64,000 nucleotides of DNA from Haloterrigena sp. KLK7 (lineage in GTDB: Archaea > Halobacteriota > Halobacteria > Halobacteriales > Natrialbaceae): assembly GCF_037914945.1 (NCBI RefSeq), contig NZ_CP149787.1, forward strand, positions 992,001 to 1,056,000, given 5' to 3'. Below, one piece after another: positions 24,607-34,324 of the stretch. The position numbers were made by a program, and so were the translations under genes. Position 1 is the first letter of the stretch, and each line of letters starts with the position of its first letter. The notes under the pieces were generated by a model. The model did not search any database, was not told the DNA's origin, and was given only the letters and a program-made list of their open reading frames with translations.

Positions 24607-25494
24607 TCATTCGTCCGTACCCCAGTCGCCGCTCGTGCCGACGCGCTCGCCGTCCTCCCAGACGTAGTAGCCCTCGCCGGTCTTCTTCCCGAGCTTGCCC
24701 GCGCGGACCTTCCGGCGCAGGGACTGTGGCGGCTTGAATCGCTCGCCGAGCTCCTCGCGGAGGTGTTCGGCGATGTGCAGGCGGACGTCCAGCCCGACGT
24801 GGTCGGTCAGTTCGATCGGTCCTATCGGGTGGCCGTAGCCGAGTTCCATCCCCTCGTCGATGTCGGCCGGCTCGGCGACGCCCTGTTCGACCATCCGGAT
24901 CGCCTCGAGTCCCAGCGCGACGCCGAGTCGGGAGGTGGCGAAGCCGGCCGTGTCGCGGACGACGACGTCCGCTTTCTCGATACCCTGCACGTAGTCGACG
25001 GCGAACGCCTCGGTGCGCTCGTCGGTCTGTTCGGCGATCACGATCTCGACGAGGTCCATGATGTGGGGCGGATTGAAGAAGTGCAGCCCCACTGCGCGCT
25101 CGGGACGCTCGAGCGCGCTGGCCATCTCCGTGACCGACAGCGAGGAGGTGTTCGAGGCGATGACGGTGTCCTCGCTCGCGGCGTCCTCGACGTCCGCGAA
25201 GACGTCCTTCTTCAGGTCCATGTCCTCCGGGACCGCCTCGACGACCAGGTCGGCGTCTTCGACGGCCGCCTCGAGGTCGGTCGTCCCCTCGATGCGCTCG
25301 AGGGTCTCCTCCATCTCGTCGTCCGTGATTTTGTCCCGGTCGACGCCCCCCTGCAAGTTCTCGCGGATCCCCTCGAGGCCGTCCTCGACGAAGTCCTCCT
25401 CGATGTCCCGCAGCACGACGTCGTGGCCCGCCATCGCGGAGACCTGTGCGATTCCGTGACCCATGCTCCCGGCTCCGAGGACTGCGACGTGCAT
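24607..25494 (-). CDS. 3-hydroxyacyl-CoA dehydrogenase family protein
   Basis: 295 residues from ATG 25494, where the Rossmann motif begins (MHVAVLGAGSMGHGIAQ). Catalytic features of the family are present: SNTSSL, the His in GLHFFNPPHIMDLVE, and FATSRLGVALGLEA in the C-terminal dimer domain, with GHPIGPIELTDHVGLD. It oxidises a 3-hydroxyacyl-CoA with NAD. It is a single-function enzyme without a hydratase module. It is divergent from the thiolase gene (25742), so the two share a promoter region and probably a pathway. Confidence 0.93.
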   Translation of the reverse strand: MHVAVLGAGSMGHGIAQVSAMAGHDVVLRDIEEDFVEDGLEGIRENLQGGVDRDKITDDEMEETLERIEGTTDLEAAVEDADLVVEAVPEDMDLKKDVFADVEDAASEDTVIASNTSSLSVTEMASALERPERAVGLHFFNPPHIMDLVEIVIAEQTDERTEAFAVDYVQGIEKADVVVRDTAGFATSRLGVALGLEAIRMVEQGVAEPADIDEGMELGYGHPIGPIELTDHVGLDVRLHIAEHLREELGERFKPPQSLRRKVRAGKLGKKTGEGYYVWEDGERVGTSGDWGTDE

Positions 25495-25741
25495 GTGCGA
25501 AGCCACAGCGGAAACTATCAAAAGCGTTCCCGTTCGAACAACCCGCTCGAACCGCACGCGTACGGTACCGGTCCGAAATCAACTGCACGGCAGTCGAAAC
25601 AGTCCACGTGGCGCGACGTATTCCTCTCTACTGCCCATGACACCGGCCGAACATCCACCACTGGACGTAATGGATGAATCGTCGATCACGTAGCGGAGAA
25701 CGGAGCTACTTTGGGTTCGGAGCCCGAGTCAATCGGTACCA

Positions 25742-26878
25742 ATGAGCGACCGACAGCCAGTCATCATTGCGGCAGTCAGGACCCCGCAGGGGAAACACGG
25801 TGGCGTCTTCGCCGAAACCGGCAGCGAGGAGCTCTCGGTGCCGCTCGTCGACGAAATGCTCGAGCGAACCGGCCTCTCCGGCGACGACGTCGACGACGTC
25901 CGCTGGGGGTGTGCCAAGCAGGTCAACGAGCAGAGCAACAACATCGCCCGCGTCATCGCCCTCCTCTCGGAGCTCGGCGAGGGCGTTCCCGGCACGACCA
26001 TCGACCGCCTCTGTGCCTCCTCCGCGGAGGCGATCATGAGCGCCAGCGACGCGATCCGCGCGGGCCAGCGCGACGTGATCGTCGCCGGCGGCGTCGAGAA
26101 CATGTCTCGCAACGAGCGCCGGAAGGGGATCGACTCCTACGACGGCATCGCCGAGCAGTACGACGCCGCCGGCCTCGCGATGGGCCAGACCGCCGAAAAG
26201 GTCGCCCGCGAGTACGACATCTCCCGCGAGGAACAGGACGCATACGGCGCCCGCAGCCAGCAACGGGCCGTCGAGGCCACCGAGGCGGGGAAATTCGACG
26301 ACGAGATCGTCCCCATCGAAACCGAGGACGGCACCGTCACCGAAGACGAGGGCCTTCGTCCCGGCACCACGACAGAGAAGATCGCCGACCTCCCGCCGGC
26401 GTTCGAGGAAGACGGCACCGTCACCGCCGCCAACGCCTCGCAGGTCTCCGACGGTGCCGCGGGCGTTCTCGTCACCAGCCGCGCGTTCGCCGAGGAGAAC
26501 GACCTCGAGATCGCGGCCGAAATCGAGGACCACAACGTCGCGGGCGTCGACCCGACGATCATGGGCATCGGCCCGGTCCCCGCGGTGCGGGGCATCTGGG
26601 AGCGCAACGGCCGCTCGGCCGAGGACTACGACCTCGTCGAACTCAACGAGGCCTTCGCCAGTCAGACGATCTACTGCCGCGACGAACTCGGCTTCGACGA
26701 CGAGACGTTCAACGTCAACGGCGGTGCCATCGCTATCGGTCACCCGCTGGGTGCGTCGGGCGCCCGCCTCCCCGTTACGCTGATCCACGAACTCCGGCGC
26801 CGCGGCGGCGGTCTCGGGCTCTCGACGATGTGTGTCGGCTACGGACAGGGAGCGGCGATCGAATTTACCGTCGACTGA
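25742..26878 (+). CDS. Acetyl-CoA C-acyltransferase (thiolase)
   Basis: 378 residues with all thiolase landmarks: nucleophilic Cys in IDRLCASSAEAI, VAGGVENMSR, the NEAF motif in LVELNEAFASQ, GGAIAIGHPLGASGAR with the catalytic His, and the second Cys in STMCVGYGQGA. It cleaves 3-ketoacyl-CoA with CoA, or runs in the condensing direction. Its position opposite 3-hydroxyacyl-CoA dehydrogenase and next to acyl-CoA dehydrogenases supports beta-oxidation. Confidence 0.95.
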   Translation: MSDRQPVIIAAVRTPQGKHGGVFAETGSEELSVPLVDEMLERTGLSGDDVDDVRWGCAKQVNEQSNNIARVIALLSELGEGVPGTTIDRLCASSAEAIMSASDAIRAGQRDVIVAGGVENMSRNERRKGIDSYDGIAEQYDAAGLAMGQTAEKVAREYDISREEQDAYGARSQQRAVEATEAGKFDDEIVPIETEDGTVTEDEGLRPGTTTEKIADLPPAFEEDGTVTAANASQVSDGAAGVLVTSRAFAEENDLEIAAEIEDHNVAGVDPTIMGIGPVPAVRGIWERNGRSAEDYDLVELNEAFASQTIYCRDELGFDDETFNVNGGAIAIGHPLGASGARLPVTLIHELRRRGGGLGLSTMCVGYGQGAAIEFTVD

Positions 26879-26902
26879 GACGGTTCGGCTGGGATTGTGC
26901 GA

Positions 26903-26923
26903 GGCCGACGCTGCGCGTCGGCC
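26903..26923. terminator. Hairpin after thiolase, three-base loop
   Basis: GGCCGACGC–TGC–GCGTCGGCC, a perfect 9-bp stem about 25 bp after the thiolase stop, between convergent genes. It may act as a transcript 3' end, but there is no T-run, and its form matches the mini-palindromes described elsewhere in this window. Confidence 0.4.
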
Positions 26924-27086
26924 GAGACAAACGGTGGACGCGTCAGGACGCGACGGCCGACGATCGGCGGTAAACGGTCGGCCTCGAGCGCCGCGGCTCG
27001 TGCTGGCGAGAACGAGGGAACGACACTGACGGCTACGACGCCGTCCGACGAGGGAACCGCGGAACAAAGGCGGTGAACCGACCGAA

Positions 27087-28226
27087 TCAGAAGATCTGGT
27101 CGGCGATGATGTTCTTCTGGATCTCGCTGGTGCCCTCGTAGATCTTCGTGATGCGGGCGTCGCGGTAGTACCGTTCGGCGGGGTAGTCCGTGACGTAGCC
27201 CGAGCCGCCGTGGACCTGCACGCCCTCGTCGGCGACCTCGACGGAGATCTCGCTCGCGAACAGCTTCGCCATGCTCGAGTACTGCGCGGCGACGTCCTGG
27301 TTGTTCCGTTCGACCTGGCTGGCGGCGCGGTAGGTCAGCGAGCGGGCGGCCTCGACCTTGGTGGCCATCTCGGCGATCTTGTGCTGGATGGCCTGGAACT
27401 CCTTGATCTTCTGGTCGAACTGCTCGCGCTCGTTGGCGTACTCGACGGCGGCGTCGAGGGCCCCTTGCGCGGCGCCGACGGCCTGCGCGGCGACGCTGGT
27501 GCGACCGGAGGCGAAGAACTCCATCAGTTGGTAGAAGCCCTTGTCGACCTCGCCGATGACGTTCTCCTCGGGGACGCGGACGTCGTCGATGACGACCTCC
27601 GCGAGGTCGGAGGCGCGGATGCCCAGCTTGTTGGTGATCTTCTCGGTCTTGATGCCGTCGCGGTCCATCTCGACGAGGAACGCGGTGATACCGCGGTGGC
27701 CCTCGTCGGGACTGGTCTTGGCCATCAGGACGCCGACGTCGGCGACGGTCCCGTTGGTGATCCACATCTTGTTGCCGTTCAGGACGTACTCGTCGCCGTC
27801 TTCCTCCGCGACCGTCTCGATGCCGGCGACGTTCGAGCCGTGGGCGGGCTCGGAGATCATGGAACAGGAGGCGGTCTCCCCGTTAGCGATCTTCGGGAGC
27901 CACTCCTCTTTCATCCACTCGTCGCCGAACTCGATGATCATGTCCGAGCCGAAACCGGCGCTGCCGACGGCCGAGCCGATCCCCGGATCCGCGCGCCAGA
28001 GCTCCTCGGTGACGATCGTCGTCGAGAGCTTGTCCATCCCCGCACCGCCGTACTCGATCGGAATGTTCGGCGCGACGAAGTCGTATTCAGCGGCCTTCTC
28101 GCGAAGCTCCTCGGGATACTCGTGCTCCCGGTCGTGCTCCTCCGCGACCGGTGCCATCTCGTTTTCCCCGAACTCGCGAACGGCCTCGCGAATGGCCTCG
28201 TGTTCGTCGGACAGCGTAAATGCCAT
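27087..28226 (-). CDS. Acyl-CoA dehydrogenase
   Basis: 379 residues from ATG 28226 (MAFTLSDEHEAIREAVREF). FAD and substrate motifs include CSMISEPAHGSNVAG, KMWITNGTVADVGVL, and the catalytic Glu in KIYEGTSEIQKNIIADQIF. RTSVAAQAVGAAQGALDAA matches short/medium-chain enzymes. It catalyses the first dehydrogenation of beta-oxidation, passing electrons to ETF. It is divergent from a second acyl-CoA dehydrogenase at 28449, with about 220 bp of shared control region. Confidence 0.95.
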   Translation of the reverse strand: MAFTLSDEHEAIREAVREFGENEMAPVAEEHDREHEYPEELREKAAEYDFVAPNIPIEYGGAGMDKLSTTIVTEELWRADPGIGSAVGSAGFGSDMIIEFGDEWMKEEWLPKIANGETASCSMISEPAHGSNVAGIETVAEEDGDEYVLNGNKMWITNGTVADVGVLMAKTSPDEGHRGITAFLVEMDRDGIKTEKITNKLGIRASDLAEVVIDDVRVPEENVIGEVDKGFYQLMEFFASGRTSVAAQAVGAAQGALDAAVEYANEREQFDQKIKEFQAIQHKIAEMATKVEAARSLTYRAASQVERNNQDVAAQYSSMAKLFASEISVEVADEGVQVHGGSGYVTDYPAERYYRDARITKIYEGTSEIQKNIIADQIF

Positions 28227-28448
28227 ACCGTATCGATCGACTGCGGGAACCAAAATAGCTTCGGTATATTCAACAGATGTAAAGTGTCCTCGCCCAATCG
28301 CTAACCTTGTTAAGGATGCTCGGCGAAACGGCGAGCCGCGAGCAGAACGCTTGTTGCCCATCGGACCCACTCCGCCACGCCCCTCAAAACGTATTCGTCT
28401 GACAGAACGTACCGTAATACCTATCCGGACATTGGTAGAGTATCACGT

Positions 28449-29612
28449 ATGCTGGATTTCGTCGATCTCGAGGCGGATTTGGACCAGGAAGAGCGCATGA
28501 TCCGCGATACGGCCCGGGAGTTCGTCGCGGAACACGTCAGGCCCGCCATCGGCGAGCACTTCGAGAACGGGACGTTCCCGAAAGAGGTCATCCCGAAGAT
28601 GGGCGACCTCGGCTTCTACGCCCCCAACCTCGAGGGATACGGTTCGCCGAACGTCTCCGAAACGGCCTACGGACTCCTCATGCAGGAACTCGAGGCCTGC
28701 GACTCGGGGCTGCGGTCGATGGCGTCGGTCCAGGGTGCACTCGTCATGTATCCGATCCACGCCTACGGGAGCGAGGCCCAGAAGGAGGAGTGGCTGCCGA
28801 AACTCGGCGAGGGCGAGGCCGTCGGCTGTTTCGGGCTCACGGAACCCGAACACGGCTCGAACCCGTCGGCGATGGAGACCCGTGCAGAGGAGGACGGCGA
28901 CGGCTACGTCCTCAACGGCTCGAAGACCTGGATCACCAACTCGCCGATCGCGGACGTCGCGGTCGTCTGGGCGCGCGACCAGTCGGATCCCGACACCCCC
29001 GTCAGAGGCTTCCTCGTCGAGACGGACCGCGACGGCGTCTCGACGAACAAGATCACCGAGAAGCTCTCCCTGCGGGCCTCGATCACGGGCGAGATCGGCC
29101 TCAACGACGTCTCCGTCCCCGAGGAGAACGTCCTACCCGGCGTCTCCGGCATGAAGGGGCCGCTGTCCTGTCTCACGCAGGCCCGCTACGGCATCGCCTG
29201 GGGCGCCGTCGGCGCCGCCCGCGACTGCTTCGAGGAGGCCCGCCAGTACGCACAGGACCGCGACCAGTTCGGCGGCCCGATCGGACGCTTCCAGCTCCAG
29301 CAGCGCAAGCTCGCGGAGATGGGAACCCAGATCACGCTGGCCCAGTTGCTCGCCTACCGCCTGGCGGAACTCAAGGAGCGCGGCGAGATGCGGCCCCAAC
29401 ACGTCTCGATGGCCAAGCGCAACAACGTCCGAACGGCTCGCGACCAGGCCAGAATCGCCCGCGAGATGCTCGGCGGTAACGGCATCACGACCGACTACTC
29501 GCCGATGCGCCACATGGCCAACATGGAGACGGTCTACACGTACGAGGGCACCCACGACATCCACACGCTCGTCCTCGGCGAGGAGTTCACGGGTATCCCG
29601 GCCTACCAGTAA
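28449..29612 (+). CDS. Acyl-CoA dehydrogenase (glutaryl-CoA dehydrogenase-like)
   Basis: 387 residues. It has the signatures CFGLTEPEHGSNPSAM, KTWITNSPIADVAVVWAR and ETVYTYEGTHDIHTLVLGE, the last with the catalytic Glu. RYGIAWGAVGAARDCFE and QLQQRKLAEMGTQI resemble glutaryl-CoA dehydrogenases more than straight-chain enzymes. Action on a dicarboxylic or branched acyl-CoA is therefore possible. An IclR regulator follows on the same strand after a gap holding an inverted repeat, suggesting local control. Confidence 0.93.
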   Translation: MLDFVDLEADLDQEERMIRDTAREFVAEHVRPAIGEHFENGTFPKEVIPKMGDLGFYAPNLEGYGSPNVSETAYGLLMQELEACDSGLRSMASVQGALVMYPIHAYGSEAQKEEWLPKLGEGEAVGCFGLTEPEHGSNPSAMETRAEEDGDGYVLNGSKTWITNSPIADVAVVWARDQSDPDTPVRGFLVETDRDGVSTNKITEKLSLRASITGEIGLNDVSVPEENVLPGVSGMKGPLSCLTQARYGIAWGAVGAARDCFEEARQYAQDRDQFGGPIGRFQLQQRKLAEMGTQITLAQLLAYRLAELKERGEMRPQHVSMAKRNNVRTARDQARIAREMLGGNGITTDYSPMRHMANMETVYTYEGTHDIHTLVLGEEFTGIPAYQ

Positions 29613-29694
29613 CGACTCGAGGCGACCGTCTCGAGACGGTCCGGTACGAGAACTGCGTTACCTGCAGGAAGCGATTCGTCACTCTTGTCCCGAC

Positions 29695-29737
29695 TTCCGG
29701 AATACGTATTTCGTAATACGGGATATTGTTCCCGGAA
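29695..29737. promoter_or_regulatory. Nested inverted repeat upstream of IclR gene
   Basis: Outer arms TTCCGG (29695–29700) and CCGGAA (29732–29737) enclose GTATT–TCGT–AATAC (29706–29719). It lies about 110 bp before the IclR start and after the acyl-CoA dehydrogenase. It is a candidate IclR operator; binding is inferred. Confidence 0.45.
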
Positions 29738-29846
29738 AGCGAAAATAGTCGGGTCATCTCGCGACGGCAACGACAAGCGTTCCGCAGCTCTGCAACTGCG
29801 TTTCACTCTCCGGAACATTGAACTGGTTAGTGACGGATGTACACGT

Positions 29847-30611
29847 ATGGAGACGGACGAGGGAGACGAAACCGACGCGGGCGTCTCGACTACGCGAAAG
29901 ACGTTCGCGATCCTCGAGGCGCTCGCGGAAACGGACGGGCTCACGATCACGGAACTCACCCGCCAAACGGGACTGAGCAAGAGCACCGTCTACCGCCATC
30001 TCGCGACGCTGACCGACATGGGATACGTCGTCGAACGCGACGGCGAGCACTCCATCGGCTTCCGACTGCTCGAGATCAGCGAGCGGGCACGCAACCGAGA
30101 GGCGGGCTACGCGGCCGCGAAACGGGCGGTGTTCGAACTCGGTCAGGAGACCGGCGAGCGAGCGGTCTTCACCGTCGAAGAGCGCGGCGAGGCCGTCTAC
30201 ATTCACCGATACGGCAGCCGCTCGAACACGTTGATCGGCGAACGGCGGCCGCTGCACTCGCTAGCGTCGGGGAAGGCGATCCTCGCGGAGTGGGACGACG
30301 ACGCGGTCGCCCGGTTCGTCGACGAGAAGGGTCTCGAGGCGATCACGGACAACACCATCACCGACCCCGGTGAGCTCCGCGCCGAACTCGAGCGGATCCG
30401 AGAGCGCGGCTACGCCGTGAACGATCAGGAACACATGGACGGCCTCCGGGGCGTCGCCGTCCCCGTCTACACGCCCGACGACGACCTGCTCGGCGCGCTT
30501 AGCGTGTTCGGACCGACGAGTCGATTCAAAGACGCGACCGTCCACGAGGAACTTCCGGCCCGACTCCGAGACAGGGCCGACGAGATCCGCGTGACGCTCG
30601 CCTACGGCTGA
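29847..30611 (+). CDS. IclR family transcriptional regulator
   Basis: 254 residues from ATG 29847 (METDEGDETD); conservation begins shortly after it. The winged helix covers about residues 13–75 (TFAILEALAETDGLTITEL, then TGLSKSTVYRHLATLTDMG). The IclR effector domain follows with LHSLASGKAILAEW and the typical ending GVAVPVYTPDDDLLGALSVF. It probably senses a small acid or acyl-CoA intermediate and regulates the neighbouring acyl-CoA genes. Confidence 0.93.
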   Translation: METDEGDETDAGVSTTRKTFAILEALAETDGLTITELTRQTGLSKSTVYRHLATLTDMGYVVERDGEHSIGFRLLEISERARNREAGYAAAKRAVFELGQETGERAVFTVEERGEAVYIHRYGSRSNTLIGERRPLHSLASGKAILAEWDDDAVARFVDEKGLEAITDNTITDPGELRAELERIRERGYAVNDQEHMDGLRGVAVPVYTPDDDLLGALSVFGPTSRFKDATVHEELPARLRDRADEIRVTLAYG

Positions 30612-30844
30612 ACCGGTCGCGATCGATCCGACGGCGTCGAACGGACGTCCGACTCGTGCGTTCCCACGCTCGAGTGATCGATCCAGTAGCCGGTTCGACT
30701 CGAAACGAGAGACAGCCACCCGTTCGATTTCCCGTCCTTCGATTTCGTCTGCATATTGTTTCACCATACGGAACAGATGACTGGCGTAGCGAGAACGCTC
30801 ACTGCGGCCGCACGTTTATCAGTGATCACGCGGCCAACGGGGGT

Positions 30845-31297
30845 ATGTCGACGCGACAGCAATCGACGCGACGAACGGTACTCCGAACGATCGGCTCGCT
30901 GGGTCTGGCATCGGTCGCCACGGCGGCGACGGCCAGCGCCGACAGCGACGCCGACGAACCGACACCGCCCGCAGACGCAGGCGATGCCCGCTCGAGGTCG
31001 GCTACGGCCGGCTGCGAGCCGGCCGACGTGAACCAGTACATCGCGACCGTCGACCGGATCGTCGACGGACGATACGTCGTCCTCTTGCTCGAGGAGGACG
31101 GCGAACTCGTCGATCAGCACGTGGCTCCGCGATCGACGCTCGAGTCGGTCGATGCCGACGATATCCTGCGAGTAGTTATCAAGGACGACGACCTCCTCGT
31201 GGCACAGCGACTCCCGAGACGACCCGGCCGGAGCGCCACGGACCCGACGCCACAGGAACGATTCGACTCGCTGGCCAGCGACGACGAGCCCGCGTAG
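30845..31297 (+). CDS. Tat-exported DUF3006-like protein
   Basis: 150 residues. It begins with a twin-arginine signal (STRRTVLRTIGSLGLASVATAATASA), so it is exported folded. After an acidic linker, about residues 58–112 form a compact domain: ATVDRIVDGRYVVLLLEEDG, then LVDQHVAPRSTLESVDADDI and LRVVIKDDDLL. This strongly resembles DUF3006, a small beta domain of unknown function often found next to hydrolases. The N-terminal ATG 30845 is chosen because it gives an intact Tat signal. No partner gene is obvious. Confidence 0.8.
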   Translation: MSTRQQSTRRTVLRTIGSLGLASVATAATASADSDADEPTPPADAGDARSRSATAGCEPADVNQYIATVDRIVDGRYVVLLLEEDGELVDQHVAPRSTLESVDADDILRVVIKDDDLLVAQRLPRRPGRSATDPTPQERFDSLASDDEPA

Positions 31298-31468
31298 CCA
31301 CGGTCGTCGAAGCGGTGGGTAGCCGTCCGGAGGCGACTCCGGCAGTGGGCCAGAACCATCTGTAGCCATCGCTCTATCGGGCGTTTCCCGGTATCGGCCC
31401 GATCGAACGAGGGGCGAACTCGCCCGAGAGTCACCTCATGATTACACACATACGGGTGTAATATTCTG

Positions 31469-32245
31469 TTAGAATAGTTCCGCTTCGAGCGCCTCGATCT
31501 CGTCTCTCAGCAGGTGGCCGATCTCCTCGCTCGTCGATTCGTCGACGGCCATGCGGTACGTCGGGCCGCCGATCGAGAACGCGCCGACGACCTCGCCGTC
31601 CGGACTCGTCACCGCCGCGCCGATGGATCGATACCCCTCGATCAGTTCTTCGTTGTTGATCGCGTACCCGCGAGACCGGATCGCCTCGAGTTCGTCGAAC
31701 AGCGCCGTCTCGTCGGTGACGGTTCGATCGGTCGTGGCCGGAAGTCCCCAGCGCTCGATGATCTCCCGAACGCGCGATTCGGGCATCGACGCCAGCATGG
31801 CCTTGCCCGAGGCGCAGTTGTGCATGTAAAACCGATTACCCGCACGGAAGGGGCCCGACTCCGACAGTCCCCGGCGGCTCGACTCGCCGATGGCGTACTC
31901 GAGGGAGTACGCGCGTCCGTTTTCCTCGACGATGAAGTCGGCCTCGTTGCCCGTCTTCTCCGCGAGGGCGTAGACCCGCCGCCGGGCCGTCACGTACCGC
32001 GGATTTCGGTCGCGCGCGTGCTTACCGAACGGGAGAAACTGGAGCCCGACGTGGTAGGTGTCGCCCTCCCGAACGAGAAACCCCTCCTCGACCAGCGTGT
32101 GGAGGTGGTTGTGAACGGTACTCTTCGCCAGCTCGAGTTGGCCGGCCAGGTCGCTCAACGTGGCACCGTCGCTGTCGCGGATCGCGCGCACGAGCTCGAG
32201 CGACGTTTTCGTCGTCTTGACCGAGCGTGGACCGGTATCCGACAT
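31469..32245 (-). CDS. IclR family transcriptional regulator (second)
   Basis: 258 residues. The winged helix at the N-terminus contains DGATLSDLAGQLELAKSTVHNHLHTLVEEG. The effector domain has YMHNCASGKAMLASMPESR and ends GAFSIGGPTYRM. It is only moderately similar to the IclR protein at 29847–30611, so it is not a recent duplicate. The target is not evident; genes on either side are a DUF3006-like protein and the proline cluster. Confidence 0.93.
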   Translation of the reverse strand: MSDTGPRSVKTTKTSLELVRAIRDSDGATLSDLAGQLELAKSTVHNHLHTLVEEGFLVREGDTYHVGLQFLPFGKHARDRNPRYVTARRRVYALAEKTGNEADFIVEENGRAYSLEYAIGESSRRGLSESGPFRAGNRFYMHNCASGKAMLASMPESRVREIIERWGLPATTDRTVTDETALFDELEAIRSRGYAINNEELIEGYRSIGAAVTSPDGEVVGAFSIGGPTYRMAVDESTSEEIGHLLRDEIEALEAELF

Positions 32246-32697
32246 TGTTCAATCCGTGGTCGTCCCTCGACATAAGCGTTCGGAATGTGTGAACGGGTTT
32301 GTCGGGATGAATGATTACAATCTCAAGCCGCTACATTATTTCTAAAGATAGTTTCTGAAAAGAGCTTTATTTCATATATGAGTTAGAATTGCAGTCTGGA
32401 GCAGGTACCGACGATACGTTCCCGTCATCGACGGTCATTCGGCGAGTCGCTCTGACGGAGATATGTTCGGAAAGCGTGAACGGTCGGAAACGGGCGGTGT
32501 CCGTTCCGACCGAGTTCGGGAAACCATCGTGCGTTACTGGTCAGTATCGATATCGGTCGTTCACGCATTCGGAACACCATCGCCGAAAAGGTAGTGCACC
32601 CGCGTGTCGCCGCGTTCGGTTCGCGCGAGATTCGATTCGCGCGGACAGGACCTGATCGAGTGAACTCAGTGGAGAACAGCAACCGGGCCGATCGGCG
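32246..32697. other. Intergenic, AT-rich segment, no supported gene
   Basis: About 450 bp. 32310–32395 is AT-rich and includes TATA-like TTATTTCATATATGAG. Short frames on either strand (for example minus 32425–32682) show no domain. I see no RNA gene here. Confidence 0.55.
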
Positions 32698-32796
32698 CTA
32701 GTCGGCGCCGCAGCGTCGCATCCAACCGCAGTGCCGACACCACTCCGACGAGACGGCGGCCGGTCGACCGCAGAGCGGACAGCTCGTCTCAGTCAT
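32698..32796 (-). CDS. 32-aa zinc-finger microprotein (CxxC…CxxC)
   Basis: ATG 32796 to TAG 32698, overlapping the last 8 nt of the aldehyde dehydrogenase gene (ATGACTGA), so translation is probably coupled. The peptide MTETSCPLCGRPAAVSSEWC continues RHCGWMRRCGAD. It has two CxxC knuckles (Cys 6/9 and 20/23) plus Cys 29, the pattern of haloarchaeal small zinc-finger proteins. Function unknown; RNA, DNA or protein binding is possible. Its link to the proline cluster suggests a regulatory or accessory role. Confidence 0.7.
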   Translation of the reverse strand: MTETSCPLCGRPAAVSSEWCRHCGWMRRCGAD

Positions 32797-34324
32797 CGTC
32801 GGTCGTGATGTCAGCGGACAGCCCCTGGGCCATCTCGATGTCCTTCGAGTTGTTCAGTGTCCAGGCGGTGCGTTCGGTGACGGCTTCGATCACTTCGCGA
32901 CCGCTCGGGTAACCGTTCCCGGACTTGTTGACGCCGCCGAACGGCAGGTGCACTTCCGCACCGATGCACGGCAGGTTGCCGTACGCGAGCCCGACTTCGG
33001 CGTTATCGCGGTAGTAGTTGATCTCGCGGTAGTTCTCGGAGATGATCGCTCCCGCGAGCCCGTACTCGGTATCGTTGTGGATCTCGACGCCGTCCTCGAT
33101 GTCACCCGAGTACTTCATGAGCGCGACGTGAGGACCGAAGACCTCCTCCTGCGTGCAGCGGAGGTCCGCGTCCGGGTCGGCCTCGTAGACGAACGGTCCG
33201 ATCCAGTGGCCGTCCTCGTGGTCGTCCGGAATCTCCTCGTCGTCCAGTTCGTCGCGGTCGACGAGGACGTTCACGTCCTCGTTTCGGGCGAGTTCGTTGT
33301 ACTCGAGGACCTTCTCCTTGTGCTCGCCCTCGACGAGCGGGCCCATGAAGGTGTCCTCAGCCAGCGGATCGCCGACGGCGAGGTTCTCGGCGATCTCGAC
33401 GAATCGCTCTTTGAACTCATCGTAGACGTCCTCGTGGACGATCAGCCGTTCGCTCGAGACGCAGCGCTGGCCGGTGGTCTTGAACGAACTCATCACGGCC
33501 GAGTGGACGGCCGTGTCGAGGTCGGCCTCGTCGCTGATGACGACCGCGTTCTTGCCGCCCATCTCGCAGGCCGCGAGCTTCCCGGGCTGTTCGGCGACGG
33601 ACCGAGCGACCTCCTGGCCGACCTCGGCCGAGCCGGTGAAGAGGACGGTGTCGACGCGCGGATCGTCGACGATCGAGGCCCCGGCGTCGCCGAAGCCCTG
33701 CACCATGTTGAACACGCCGTCCGGGATGCCGCTCTCCTCGAACATCTCGGCGATGATCTGGCCGCACCACGGCGTCTGCTCGGCGGGCTTCCAGACGACC
33801 GTGTTCCCTTCGACCAGCGAGACGGCCATGTGCCAGAAGGGGATCGCGACGGGGAAGTTCCACGGCGTGATACAGCCGACGACGCCGCGGGGTTTGCGAC
33901 GCATGTAGGCGTCCTTGCTCCCGATCTCGCTCGGCACCACGTCACCGTGGGGGTGACGGGCGTTGCCGGCGGCCCACTCGACCATATGGGCGGCCTCGAC
34001 GACGTCGGCCTTGCCCTCGGAGATCTCCTTGCCGCACTCCTTGGTGACGATCTCCCCGAGTTCGTCCGTCCGCTCGCGCAGCTCGTGGTAGATGTCCCAG
34101 AGGTACTCCGCGCGGTCGATGTACGACAGGTCGCGCCACTCCTCCTGTGCTTCTTCCGCGGCCTCGAGGGCCTCGTCGACGTCGGCCTCGGTCCCGCGGT
34201 GGAAGGTCCGCAGCGTTTCGCCGGTCGCCGGGTTCTCGCTTTCGAAGGTCTCGTCGCCGTTCCCATCGGTCCACTCACCGTTGATGTAGTGCCGGTCAGG
34301 CTGGGCTGTCGTCTGCTGACTCAT
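32789..34324 (-). CDS. Aldehyde dehydrogenase, probable P5C (glutamate-semialdehyde) dehydrogenase
   Basis: 511 residues from ATG 34324; a TATA-like GGTTATTCC lies about 25–30 bp upstream. ALDH motifs: ITPWNFPVAIP with the oxyanion Asn, the general base in CEMGGKNAVVI, the catalytic Cys in TTGQRCVSSERL, and EEVFGPHVALM. It oxidises an aldehyde with NAD(P). Because proline dehydrogenase, PutP and an HTH_10 regulator are adjacent, the most likely reaction is glutamate-5-semialdehyde to glutamate, the second step of proline catabolism. Sequence alone does not exclude other semialdehydes. Confidence 0.88.
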   Translation of the reverse strand: MSQQTTAQPDRHYINGEWTDGNGDETFESENPATGETLRTFHRGTEADVDEALEAAEEAQEEWRDLSYIDRAEYLWDIYHELRERTDELGEIVTKECGKEISEGKADVVEAAHMVEWAAGNARHPHGDVVPSEIGSKDAYMRRKPRGVVGCITPWNFPVAIPFWHMAVSLVEGNTVVWKPAEQTPWCGQIIAEMFEESGIPDGVFNMVQGFGDAGASIVDDPRVDTVLFTGSAEVGQEVARSVAEQPGKLAACEMGGKNAVVISDEADLDTAVHSAVMSSFKTTGQRCVSSERLIVHEDVYDEFKERFVEIAENLAVGDPLAEDTFMGPLVEGEHKEKVLEYNELARNEDVNVLVDRDELDDEEIPDDHEDGHWIGPFVYEADPDADLRCTQEEVFGPHVALMKYSGDIEDGVEIHNDTEYGLAGAIISENYREINYYRDNAEVGLAYGNLPCIGAEVHLPFGGVNKSGNGYPSGREVIEAVTERTAWTLNNSKDIEMAQGLSADITTDDD

